A stretch of 8,318 nucleotides of DNA from Holosporaceae bacterium UBA5542 (GTDB taxonomy: Bacteria > Pseudomonadota > Alphaproteobacteria > UBA7879 > UBA5542): contig DINK01000014.1 of the NCBI GenBank assembly GCA_002426825.1, positions 11,970-20,287 of the forward strand. Direction: 5' to 3'. The notes below the pieces were generated by a model. It worked only from the letters and a program-made list of their open reading frames with translations, was not told where the DNA came from and did not search any database. The translations under genes were made by a program, and so were the position numbers. Shown here one piece after another: positions 1 through 7,425 of the stretch (within the stretch, counting starts at the first letter, position 1; each line of letters opens with the position of its first letter).

Positions 1-1836
1 AGGAGAAACATCTGGGGAAACGGTGTTACTCTCTGGCGTTTCACTTCCACCCTCAGTGCGATCTTCTTCTTTTGATGAAATTGCTTGGTTTTTTCCATGC
101 TTATTTCTAGATCCAGACGCATTATTATTGTGAGACCCAGGTTTCTTTTTCCCACCTTCTTTACGCTTATCTGTTTTTTCCGGTACAAGTGTAGAGCCTG
201 TATCAGCTACAAGCTTGCCATCTTTATCTTCCAACCAAAACCCTGTCATATGCTGCGATGTGTCTTGCTTAAAATGAAAAAACTTACCTTTATTATCCTG
301 CAAAAGATCAAGAGCATCCCTTTTATGAGTCAAAAGATAGAAACCAAGCGTACTGTCTAGGTTAACAGTAAGTGGGTTTGTTTCAGTGTACGTTTGAGAC
401 AACTCCTCTAACGTGCGAATAAGTTGTACAGAAAGTGATTCTTTAGATCGTGTTAAACCAGAGCCTTCGCAATAAGGACAACGAGACGAACTTGCTTCTA
501 AAATACTGGTCCGAAGACGTTGTCGCGACATTTCTAACAACCCAAATTGGCTGATACGTCCCACCTGAATACGTGCCCGATCCATGGCAAGGCTCTCTTT
601 CAATCGCTTCTCTACAGCAATATTATGACGCACCTCATTCATATCAATAAAGTCAATAACAATAAGACCCGACAGGTCGCGAATACGCACTTGTTTGGCA
701 ACTTCTTGGGCAGCCTCAAGATTTGTTTTTAAAGCTGTTGAATCAATGTGACGCTCTCTTGTAGCACGACCCGAGTTTACATCAATGGCAACTAATGCTT
801 CCGTTGCATTAATAACCAGGTAACCACCTGATTTCAAATGCACTTTCGGCGAAAAAATTTGTTCAATTTGCGCATCTACCTCATAGGCTTTGAACAATGA
901 GTTTTTTTCTTTGTATTGTTTGATTCGTTTTGCGTGACTTGGGATAAGCGTTTTCATAAATGCTTTCGCGTCTTTATACCCTTCAGCCCCTTCAACCAAA
1001 ACCTCATGCGTGTCAGGTGTATATATATCCCGCAACACACGCTTAATAAGGTCGGGTTCTTCGTGAATTAAAGACGGCGCCGTTGCGTTTAATGTGTTTT
1101 CACGAATCTTGCTCCACAAATCAATAAGATAGTTGTAGTCTTTCTTGATTTCATTTTTAGTTTTATTAAACCCTGCTGTGCGTACAATTAAGGACATGCC
1201 TTCAGGCACACCTAAGTCTGCAACCATTTGTTTCAGCCGCTTCCGATCTTCATTTTCTGTGATTTTACGAGAAACGCCTCCAGCATGAAGTGCGTTTGGC
1301 ATTAAAACGCTATATCGACCTGCTAAGGAAATAAAAGTTGTAAGGGCAGCACCTTTGTTGCCTCTTTCTTCTTTAACAACCTGCACCAAAACAATTTGTT
1401 TGCTTTTAATAACTTCTTGAATTTTGTAATTACGATACAAAAGATACTTCTTACGTGCATCTTCTTCGTTCGGCTCTTCCGAAGTGGTCTCGGCTGCACT
1501 ACCATCATTCTGATTATCAGCAACATTCTCCGTTGGCGCACCTTCCTCGTCTGCTGGTGTTACCAGCTCGGGTCGATCTGCAATGGGAATGCGAAAATAA
1601 TCAGGATGAATTTCGGTAAACGCCAAAAAACCATGGCGGCCACTTCCATATTCCACAAAGGCAGCCTGTAAAGAAGGCTCGATGCGAACAATTTTTCCTA
1701 AATATATATTACTTTTTACCGACTTCTTTGAAACTGATTCAAAATCAAAGTCCAATAATTCTTTTTCTCTAACGATTGCAACACGTGTTTCATCTGAACG
1801 TGTGGCATCGATAAGCATACGCTGTGTCGTTGCCAT
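1..1836 (-). CDS. rne: Ribonuclease E (RNase E/G family), N-terminal 612 codons, 3' end beyond window
   Basis: Endoribonuclease that starts mRNA decay and processes rRNA and tRNA precursors. The frame is open from the ATG at 1836 to the left edge. Residues about 36-155 form the S1 domain, interrupted by an acidic low-complexity insertion at about 84-128 that is typical of alphaproteobacterial RNase E. The 5'-sensor segment has LIVRTAG (R219, T220, matching E. coli R169 and T170). The DNase I-like catalytic domain has D352 in VAIDVNSGR and D395 in IVIDFIDM; their spacing of 43 equals E. coli D303-D346. The Zn-link CPYC (C453, C456) follows 58 residues later, also as in E. coli. A small domain runs to about 540, then a disordered tail rich in K, G, N, S and E continues past the edge, where a degradosome scaffold is expected. 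The tail argues against RNase G, which stops near 490 residues. Start chosen for its Shine-Dalgarno site and the conserved MLIDAT-type N-terminus. Confidence 0.97.
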   Translation of the reverse strand, partial: MATTQRMLIDATRSDETRVAIVREKELLDFDFESVSKKSVKSNIYLGKIVRIEPSLQAAFVEYGSGRHGFLAFTEIHPDYFRIPIADRPELVTPADEEGAPTENVADNQNDGSAAETTSEEPNEEDARKKYLLYRNYKIQEVIKSKQIVLVQVVKEERGNKGAALTTFISLAGRYSVLMPNALHAGGVSRKITENEDRKRLKQMVADLGVPEGMSLIVRTAGFNKTKNEIKKDYNYLIDLWSKIRENTLNATAPSLIHEEPDLIKRVLRDIYTPDTHEVLVEGAEGYKDAKAFMKTLIPSHAKRIKQYKEKNSLFKAYEVDAQIEQIFSPKVHLKSGGYLVINATEALVAIDVNSGRATRERHIDSTALKTNLEAAQEVAKQVRIRDLSGLIVIDFIDMNEVRHNIAVEKRLKESLAMDRARIQVGRISQFGLLEMSRQRLRTSILEASSSRCPYCEGSGLTRSKESLSVQLIRTLEELSQTYTETNPLTVNLDSTLGFYLLTHKRDALDLLQDNKGKFFHFKQDTSQHMTGFWLEDKDGKLVADTGSTLVPEKTDKRKEGGKKKPGSHNNNASGSRNKHGKNQAISSKEEDRTEGGSETPESNTVSPDVSP

Positions 1837-1844
1837 TGAATAAA

Positions 1845-1848
1845 CTCC
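1845..1848 (-). promoter_or_regulatory. Shine-Dalgarno site of rne
   Basis: Read on the minus strand, GGAG lies 8 bases before the ATG at 1836. It supports this start for rne and is the clearest ribosome-binding site of the four starts in the window. Confidence 0.65.
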
Positions 1849-1910
1849 AGTAGGGGGGCACAGAATCCAAATAGAGGAAACGGCCCGTCATCTTTTAAAA
1901 ACTTAACTAA

Positions 1911-1926
1911 AGGATTCACTAATCCT
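1911..1926 (-). promoter_or_regulatory. Small hairpin in the rne leader
   Basis: AGGATT and AATCCT form a perfect 6-bp inverted repeat around a 4-base loop, about 75 nt upstream of the rne start codon in the transcribed leader. The stem is short and half AT, so alone it is weak. RNase E mRNA in E. coli is autoregulated through structure in its 5' leader; a similar role here is only inferred. Confidence 0.3.
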
Positions 1927-1994
1927 ATCTTCCTTAATTTATCGTATAAAATAAAAAATTTTCTCACATCTCTATCTAGATGGAATCCACTTAG

Positions 1995-2024
1995 TTGACC
2001 TAAGCAAAGCCCGCATATTACATT
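1995..2024 (+). promoter_or_regulatory. Candidate upstream promoter for amiC-mrcA
   Basis: TTGACC (1995-2000, five of six to the -35 consensus) is followed after 18 bp by TACATT (2019-2024, four of six to the -10 consensus, keeping the key T, A and final T). Transcription would start near 2031, giving a leader of about 70 nt. Matches like this occur by chance in AT-rich DNA. Confidence 0.35.
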
Positions 2025-2060
2025 AACTAGACGCGATGCCATAATAAACCTATATATTAA

Positions 2061-2066
2061 TATAAT
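2061..2066 (+). promoter_or_regulatory. Candidate -10 box for amiC-mrcA
   Basis: A perfect TATAAT stands 35 bp before the amiC ATG, which would put the start point near 2073 and leave a leader of under 30 nt. No good -35 lies 16-18 bp upstream (the sequence there is near TGCCAT) and there is no extended -10 TG. It overlaps the palindrome at 2053-2064, so an activator or repressor could act there, but that is speculation. Confidence 0.3.
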
Positions 2067-2101
2067 CATGGACACAAAACATTTAAACCTAAAATAACCC
2101 A

Positions 2102-3208
2102 ATGAACCCCAAAATACTATTATTTCTGACGATTATTTTTCTTTGCCTTGACACTTTGTCAGATGCCTTGCTGGGTATGCGCATGGCAGATCAAGACGAA
2201 AAAACTGTTAGAATCGTACTTGAATGCCCCAAAAAAATAAAAATTCAAAAATCTGTTAATGGCAACAGCCTGCACATATGGGCACCCAAAAAATCACCTA
2301 ATTTCTCTATGAGAAACAAAACAAAAACCATCACCTCATACACACATGACGATTCAAATACAGTGCGACTTCACTTTGCAACCACGCCGTCGATTAAAAA
2401 AGACTTTTGGATTTTACCTGGTAAAAAATACCCCTTTTTCCGGTATGTCATTGATATTTTTTTAAATCACCCCCTTGTTAAAAAGGTGCAGATACCCAAA
2501 TCACCCCCCATCAGAAAAAAAAGAATTCTAATTGATGCAGGACATGGTGGACGAGACCCAGGCACGATTGGTGTAGGAAAAGTGTATGAAAAAAATGTCA
2601 CCCTAAAAGCCGCCTGCTTACTAGCCAAAAAACTGAAGGAAACAGGGCGTTATGTGCCTATCTTGATCCGTCCTAAAGATCAATCAATGTTGCTTTCAAG
2701 CCGACTTAAAGCCACCAAAAAAGCTGCAGGCGATTTATTTATTTCACTTCACGCCGACAGTTGCTCTGATTCAAGTGTGCGGGGCCTTTCCCTATACACC
2801 TTGTCTGCCGTTGCTTCCGACAGACAAGCGGCCCGATTAGCCCTTAAAGAGAACAAAGCCGACCTTATTATGGGCGTTAAACTTGAATCTGAAATTCCAG
2901 AAGTGGCTAATATTCTTATCGATCTTACCAAGCGTGAAAAAAAGAATCTTTCCTCTAAATTTGCCCAGCATCTATTAAGCAAACTGCGATACCGTATTTT
3001 TCTTCTAAGAAAACCGCACAGATTTGCTAATTTTTATATCCTCAAAGTGCCAGGACTTCCTTCCGTGCTGATTGAACTTGGCTATCTCTCACATAAAAAA
3101 GAAGCACGCCTTCTGCAAAGCACACGTCACCTCGATAACATCTGTAGTGGAATTATCGAAGCAATTGACACTTACTTTAAAATGGAAATTCATGAACCGC
3201 GCTCTTAA
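2102..3208 (+). CDS. amiC: N-acetylmuramoyl-L-alanine amidase, AmiC type, secreted
   Basis: Zinc amidase that cuts the bond between N-acetylmuramic acid and L-alanine of peptidoglycan in the periplasm, usually during cell separation. The 368-residue product starts with a Sec-type signal peptide (Lys4, hydrophobic core about 5-16, likely cleavage after SDA at 20-22), not the Tat signal of E. coli AmiC. An AMIN-like domain (about 26-121) should target peptidoglycan or the septum. The Amidase_3 domain (about 140-360) keeps all key residues: H148 in DAGHGG, E163 in VYEKN, H217 in SLHADS and catalytic E325 in VLIELGY. The segment after H217, with ENKAD near 250 and EVANILIDL near 266-274, corresponds to the regulatory helix region that covers the active site in AmiB/AmiC and is opened by LytM-type activators. 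The ATG lacks a clear Shine-Dalgarno site, but the signal peptide requires this start. It overlaps mrcA by 17 bp. Confidence 0.93.
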   Translation: MNPKILLFLTIIFLCLDTLSDALLGMRMADQDEKTVRIVLECPKKIKIQKSVNGNSLHIWAPKKSPNFSMRNKTKTITSYTHDDSNTVRLHFATTPSIKKDFWILPGKKYPFFRYVIDIFLNHPLVKKVQIPKSPPIRKKRILIDAGHGGRDPGTIGVGKVYEKNVTLKAACLLAKKLKETGRYVPILIRPKDQSMLLSSRLKATKKAAGDLFISLHADSCSDSSVRGLSLYTLSAVASDRQAARLALKENKADLIMGVKLESEIPEVANILIDLTKREKKNLSSKFAQHLLSKLRYRIFLLRKPHRFANFYILKVPGLPSVLIELGYLSHKKEARLLQSTRHLDNICSGIIEAIDTYFKMEIHEPRS

Positions 3209-5471
3209 ATTTCTTATAAAAAAAATTATTTATGCGGGAATTGCCAGCGTTCTTTTTTTAGGAATAGCGATTGGGTATATTGCCCTCACCTGGCACATGC
3301 CCAGCGTGGCAGATCTTAAAAACTATAATCCGCCCACAATCACTCGTTTTTACGCAGCCGATGGTAATATTTTTGCAGAATTTGCCAAAGAAAAGCGTAT
3401 TTTTGTACCTTATGAAAAAATTCCACCCATTGTTATTCATACTTTTCTAACAGTTGAAGACAAAAACTTCTTTCATCACAAAGGAATTGATCATTCTGGC
3501 ATTGCACGTGCATTTCTCAAAAATTTTAGAAATATTTTTAATGGTCATTCAGTTCGAATGGGGGGATCCACCATTACACAACAAGTCGCCAAAAATTTCT
3601 TCTTGTCGCACGCACAAACCTTTACTCGAAAAATAAAGGAAATGCTCTTAGCATTTAAAATTGAAGAGCTTTATTCCAAAGAAAAAATCTTAGAGCTTTA
3701 TTTAAATGAAATTTATCTAGGAGGAGGCAGTTATGGCATTGAAAGCGCCGCCCAATATTATTTTAACAAATCCCTCACACAACTTACTTTAGGTGAAGTC
3801 GCATATCTGTCTATTCTGCCCAAAGCACCGAATTACTATAATTATTTCCGACACCAAGATCGTGCCCTTAAAAGGCGCAATTGGGCCATCGAACGCCTTT
3901 ATCAAGAAGGCTTTGTCACCTATGAGCAAAAAATAAAAGCCCAAAGCGAACCGTTGAAAAAAACACAGAAAGAAAAAGAAACAAGCATTGATGCCGCCTT
4001 TTTTTCTGAAATGTTGCGCAAAGATATTTTGAAGAAATATGGTGAAAATCTTCTCTACAAAGAAGGTTTAATTATCAAAACAACCCTTGATTCAAAACTA
4101 CAAAAAATGGCCAGAGATAGTTTGCGAAAAGGTTTGAATACATACGACCGACGCTATGGATGGCGTGGAAGAATAGGCACACTTTCTGTTGAAAATTGGA
4201 AACAAACGATCCAATCCTTCCCTCGACCAAAAGCACTTGACCCTTTTAAATTGGCAATTGTCTTACGGGTTGAAGAAAACAGGGCAGAGATTGGCCTTGA
4301 AGACCTCTCTCTTGGCACCCTTCCCTTAAAGCATGTAACGTGGGCACGCAAACATATTTATCAACCAGGCATGCTTTTCCCAACGGTTGGCGTAAAAGTT
4401 GAAAAAGTACAAGACGTATTACAAGAAGGTGATGTCATTGCTGTCTCTCCAACCGCAGAAAAGGGTGTATTTTCTCTGGAACAAATTCCTGAAGTAGAAG
4501 GTGCCATAGTTGTGCTTGACCCCAAAACGGGTAACATTCTCGCCATGGTGGGAGGATACAGTTTCGAGCGAAGCCAATTTAACCGTGCAGTACAATCAAA
4601 ACGCCAACCAGGATCCGCTTTCAAAACATTTGTTTTTCTATCAGCACTTGAAAGTGGATACACGCCTACCTCTCTGATTTCTGATGAAGAAATTGAATTT
4701 GAAATTGCTCCCGGACGTTTGTGGCACCCTAAAAACATTACCGAAAAATCATATGGCCTTGTCCCTCTTAATAGGGCACTTGAAAGATCAATGAATCTTG
4801 CACCCATTTGGTTAGTGCAACAAATAGGCATTAAACCTTTGCAAAAAGTGGCCCAAAAATTTGGCATCACAAACCACCTCCCTCCAGAAATTGTCACCGT
4901 ACTTGGAACCCGAGAAACAACATTGCTTCGATTAACCGCAGCTTACGGCACACTTTTAAATGGAGGCATAAAAGTACAGCCCAAGTGGGTGCAAAGCATC
5001 TATGATAGGCATGAAAACCTAATTTTTGAAGCACCTGAAACCAAACCCTACCTTCTTACCTCAGAGAAAGTTGCCCACGACATGGTCAAAATGTTAGAGC
5101 GCGCAGTCACACATGGAGCTTCAAAAAATGCCCACGTGCCAGGGCATCATCTTGCTGGGAAAACAGGGTCGACCAATGACTATTTTGATGCATGGTTTAT
5201 TGGGTTTTCTGCTGACTTAGTTGTCGGCGTCTTTGTGGGTTTTGATCATCCCAAAAGCCTTGGAAAAAAACAAACTGGTGGTGCCGTGGCGGCCCCCATT
5301 TTTAAAAACTTCATGACCCAGGCACTGAAAGGAAAACCGCCCCAACCTTTTTCTCCACCACACCAGAAAAAAGTAGAATGGATTAATTCTATTTTAGAAT
5401 CTGTATCAAATGATGATCATGATCAAAGCGATAGTGCCTTTAACACCATTATCCCCGAGTCTATTTTTTAA
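3192..5471 (+). CDS. mrcA: Penicillin-binding protein 1A, bifunctional glycosyltransferase/transpeptidase
   Basis: Class A PBP that polymerises lipid II into glycan strands and crosslinks the peptides at the outer face of the inner membrane. The 759-residue protein has a short basic cytoplasmic end, one membrane anchor (about 12-33), a GT51 glycosyltransferase domain (about 60-235), an OB-like insert (about 320-425) and a transpeptidase domain (about 433-715). GT51 motifs are E89-D90 followed by FFHHKGID, GGSTITQQ (124-131), E150 in RKIKE, and LNEIYLGGGSYG. Transpeptidase motifs are SAFK with nucleophile S475, SMN at 533-535 and KTGST at 657-661, where most relatives have KTGT. I chose the ATG at 3192, inside the end of amiC, because the membrane anchor follows directly; a start 120 bp upstream in the same frame would add residues encoded within amiC. 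Only a weak GGA precedes the ATG, so translational coupling to amiC is likely. The 3' end overlaps rnr by 11 bp. Confidence 0.95.
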   Translation: MNRALKFLIKKIIYAGIASVLFLGIAIGYIALTWHMPSVADLKNYNPPTITRFYAADGNIFAEFAKEKRIFVPYEKIPPIVIHTFLTVEDKNFFHHKGIDHSGIARAFLKNFRNIFNGHSVRMGGSTITQQVAKNFFLSHAQTFTRKIKEMLLAFKIEELYSKEKILELYLNEIYLGGGSYGIESAAQYYFNKSLTQLTLGEVAYLSILPKAPNYYNYFRHQDRALKRRNWAIERLYQEGFVTYEQKIKAQSEPLKKTQKEKETSIDAAFFSEMLRKDILKKYGENLLYKEGLIIKTTLDSKLQKMARDSLRKGLNTYDRRYGWRGRIGTLSVENWKQTIQSFPRPKALDPFKLAIVLRVEENRAEIGLEDLSLGTLPLKHVTWARKHIYQPGMLFPTVGVKVEKVQDVLQEGDVIAVSPTAEKGVFSLEQIPEVEGAIVVLDPKTGNILAMVGGYSFERSQFNRAVQSKRQPGSAFKTFVFLSALESGYTPTSLISDEEIEFEIAPGRLWHPKNITEKSYGLVPLNRALERSMNLAPIWLVQQIGIKPLQKVAQKFGITNHLPPEIVTVLGTRETTLLRLTAAYGTLLNGGIKVQPKWVQSIYDRHENLIFEAPETKPYLLTSEKVAHDMVKMLERAVTHGASKNAHVPGHHLAGKTGSTNDYFDAWFIGFSADLVVGVFVGFDHPKSLGKKQTGGAVAAPIFKNFMTQALKGKPPQPFSPPHQKKVEWINSILESVSNDDHDQSDSAFNTIIPESIF

Positions 5472-7425
5472 AACGTTTGCGTCGAGGCTTTGACTTACCC
5501 TGTTTTTTTTCTTTAGTACGCACACCTTCTAATTCAAAGGTCAAACGTCCTTTGGTTTGATCTGCTTCAATCAGCCTTACTTTCAGTCGATCACCTAAGA
5601 AAAACCGTCTTCGTGTGCGACGTCCTTCAAGGCGACCTGGGTTTTCTTTATAAATATAATAGTCATCCCCCAAGCGATTCATAGGGACCAAGCCACTTGC
5701 CCCCATATCAAGCACATTTACAAAAAGGCCAGCCTTATTCACCCCTGACACATAAACTTTAAAAAACTCACCAACCCGCTCTGTTAGATATTGTGTCATG
5801 AAACGATCTGTTGCATCTCGCTCTGCTTGCTCGGCACGCCTTTCTTTCATAGATGTGTCATTACCAAGCAGCACCATGTCTTCACGGTTTTGTGTAGACA
5901 GACCATCATCAAAACCTAAAACAGACAAAACACCACGATGCACCAATAGGTCAGGATATCGACGAATGGGCGATGTAAAATGGCTATAGTGCGTTAAGTT
6001 TAAGCCAAAATGTCCCTTATTAGCGGGCGTGTAAACGGCTTGACTTTGGCAACGCAAAACAACCTCATTCACAATACGTTTATAAGGCGAATCATCAACT
6101 GAGCGAAGCAACTTTGTAAAGTCACCTGGTTTTTCTAGGGGGCCCGACCAAGGAATCCGGAGCGCTTTAAGCGTTTGTCTTAACTCCTGAACTTTTTCTC
6201 CATCAGGTCGATCGTGTACCCGATAAAGGGTTGGCACATCATTTTCTTCTAAAAACTCAGCCGCTGCGACATTCGCCAATACCATAAATTCTTCAATTAG
6301 GCGGTGGCTATCTAAACGTGTTCGCACTGAAATTTCATCAATTTTTCCCTCAGCGTTCACACTTATTTTCGGCTCATCCATTTCCACTTCAAGGGTGCCC
6401 CTTTGTGTGCGCTGCATGCTTAGAGCTTTGAAAGCCCCATATAGATTCTGGATATGATGCATATCTATGCTGTCTGATGTACCTATTTCATAAGCTTTTT
6501 GCACGTGTTCATACGTAAGGCGAGCTTGAGAACGCATCAAACCTCTAAAAAACTGATGCTTGCGTTTCCGCCCAGACTGATCAATATACAAATGCACCCC
6601 TACACAAGCACGATCTTCATTGGGTCGCAGCGAACATAAATCATTTGATAGTGCTTCGGGTAGCATAGGAATAACCATGTCAGGAAAATAGGTTGACGTT
6701 CCTCGATTAAGCGCTTCCTTATCAATATCATTGTCTGGAGTTACATAGTGGGCCACATCCGCAATGGCAACAATAATATGCCATCCACCTTTATAATCCG
6801 GGTCAGGTGCGGCCCACACAGCATCGTCAAAATCTTTTGAATCCACACCATCTATGGTGACAAGAGGAATGGACCGTATATCTTTCCTTTTCCCAATGGG
6901 GGGCACTTTTAACCCTTGCGCTGCCTTCAAAACCTTCCCTGGAAATACCGATGGCAATTCAGCCATCTGGGCAGAAATCATACTAATTTTATCAATCGAA
7001 CCAATTGCTTCCATCAATGAGACAACAGGGGGTTCAAGAGAAAGAACACGGACTTTAAAAACATGCCCAATATTTGATTTTTTTAAATGATCTTTTTCTT
7101 GAATACGGAAAACTTGTTTAAATTTTCGATTCGTGGGTAGAAGTACATAGTGTTCCTGTTGAAAAGCAATGCGTCCCACAATTGTTTGGGGCATGTCCAC
7201 GCTAGGTTCAGTAGGCCGAAATCTGCACTCTCTTTTTTTACGAGGTTTTAAATAAAACCCGTCTTTTTCAAGCACTTTTAAAAGTGCTTTCATGCGAATT
7301 TTATGAACACCACCCCGAACGCCAAAATGATCGCAAATCTCTTTTTGACTGGGTATAGAAGGACGGCTTTTTATATAAGATAGGACCGCATCCTTTGATG
7401 GAAAGTTAGACTCTTTTTTTGACAC
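5461..7425 (-). CDS. rnr: Ribonuclease R, short form apparently lacking one cold-shock domain
   Basis: Processive 3'-5' exoribonuclease of the RNB family that degrades structured RNA. The order is: winged-helix HTH (about 11-70), a single OB/cold-shock-like region (about 78-140, beginning TIVGRIAF), RNB catalytic domain (about 180-500), S1 domain (about 552-634) and a basic tail rich in K and R. The RNB motif TIDGVDSKDFDDAV gives D192, D198, D200 and D201, the same spacing as D201, D207, D209 and D210 of E. coli RNase II; TSPIRRYPDL (484-493) supplies the conserved arginines. The protein is 654 residues against 813 in E. coli RNase R, and the catalytic aspartates come about 80 residues earlier, so one cold-shock domain is probably missing. 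The full HTH and RNase R-type basic tail argue against RNase II. The start is GTG at 7425, the only usable start between an upstream in-frame stop (7444-7446) and the HTH. No good Shine-Dalgarno site precedes it. Confidence 0.93.
   Translation of the reverse strand: MSKKESNFPSKDAVLSYIKSRPSIPSQKEICDHFGVRGGVHKIRMKALLKVLEKDGFYLKPRKKRECRFRPTEPSVDMPQTIVGRIAFQQEHYVLLPTNRKFKQVFRIQEKDHLKKSNIGHVFKVRVLSLEPPVVSLMEAIGSIDKISMISAQMAELPSVFPGKVLKAAQGLKVPPIGKRKDIRSIPLVTIDGVDSKDFDDAVWAAPDPDYKGGWHIIVAIADVAHYVTPDNDIDKEALNRGTSTYFPDMVIPMLPEALSNDLCSLRPNEDRACVGVHLYIDQSGRKRKHQFFRGLMRSQARLTYEHVQKAYEIGTSDSIDMHHIQNLYGAFKALSMQRTQRGTLEVEMDEPKISVNAEGKIDEISVRTRLDSHRLIEEFMVLANVAAAEFLEENDVPTLYRVHDRPDGEKVQELRQTLKALRIPWSGPLEKPGDFTKLLRSVDDSPYKRIVNEVVLRCQSQAVYTPANKGHFGLNLTHYSHFTSPIRRYPDLLVHRGVLSVLGFDDGLSTQNREDMVLLGNDTSMKERRAEQAERDATDRFMTQYLTERVGEFFKVYVSGVNKAGLFVNVLDMGASGLVPMNRLGDDYYIYKENPGRLEGRRTRRRFFLGDRLKVRLIEADQTKGRLTFELEGVRTKEKKQGKSKPRRKRFKK

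Larger units (their letters stand above)
1837..2101. other. Divergent rne / amiC intergenic region
   Basis: This 265-bp AT-rich stretch separates the divergent rne (minus) and amiC (plus) starts and must hold promoters for both. I see no credible gene in it: the one long minus-strand frame that crosses it starts with TTG, runs into the rne coding region in another frame and resembles nothing. Plus-strand promoter candidates are listed separately. For rne the best candidate I see is TTGTGT (2077 down to 2072), a 17-bp spacer and TATAGG (2054 down to 2049). That is a weak match and would give a leader of about 200 nt. A perfect AT palindrome, TATATTAATATA, lies at 2053-2064. Confidence 0.7.

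Noticed and set aside
85..360. 91-codon plus-strand open frame opposite rne
   Set aside because: The minus strand here encodes the RNase E small domain and tail without interruption; the plus-strand product is low complexity and hydrophobic with no recognisable features.
1716..2102. 128-codon minus-strand open frame spanning the rne-amiC gap
   Set aside because: It starts with TTG, runs into rne in a different frame from the clearly conserved RNase E sequence and shows no recognisable domain. It is a chance frame in AT-rich DNA.
3072..3191. 40-codon N-terminal extension of mrcA
   Set aside because: The added segment lies entirely within the conserved amiC 3' end (around the catalytic E325) and would put a long cytoplasmic piece before the membrane anchor. 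The ATG at 3192 fits class A PBPs.
4361..4897. 178-codon antisense open frame opposite mrcA
   Set aside because: It lies opposite the transpeptidase domain, matches no family I recognise and its openness follows from the codon use of mrcA.
5386..5400. AT hairpin as an intrinsic terminator for rnr
   Set aside because: The stem is six mostly AT pairs and no T tract follows on the minus strand, so it does not meet the usual terminator pattern.
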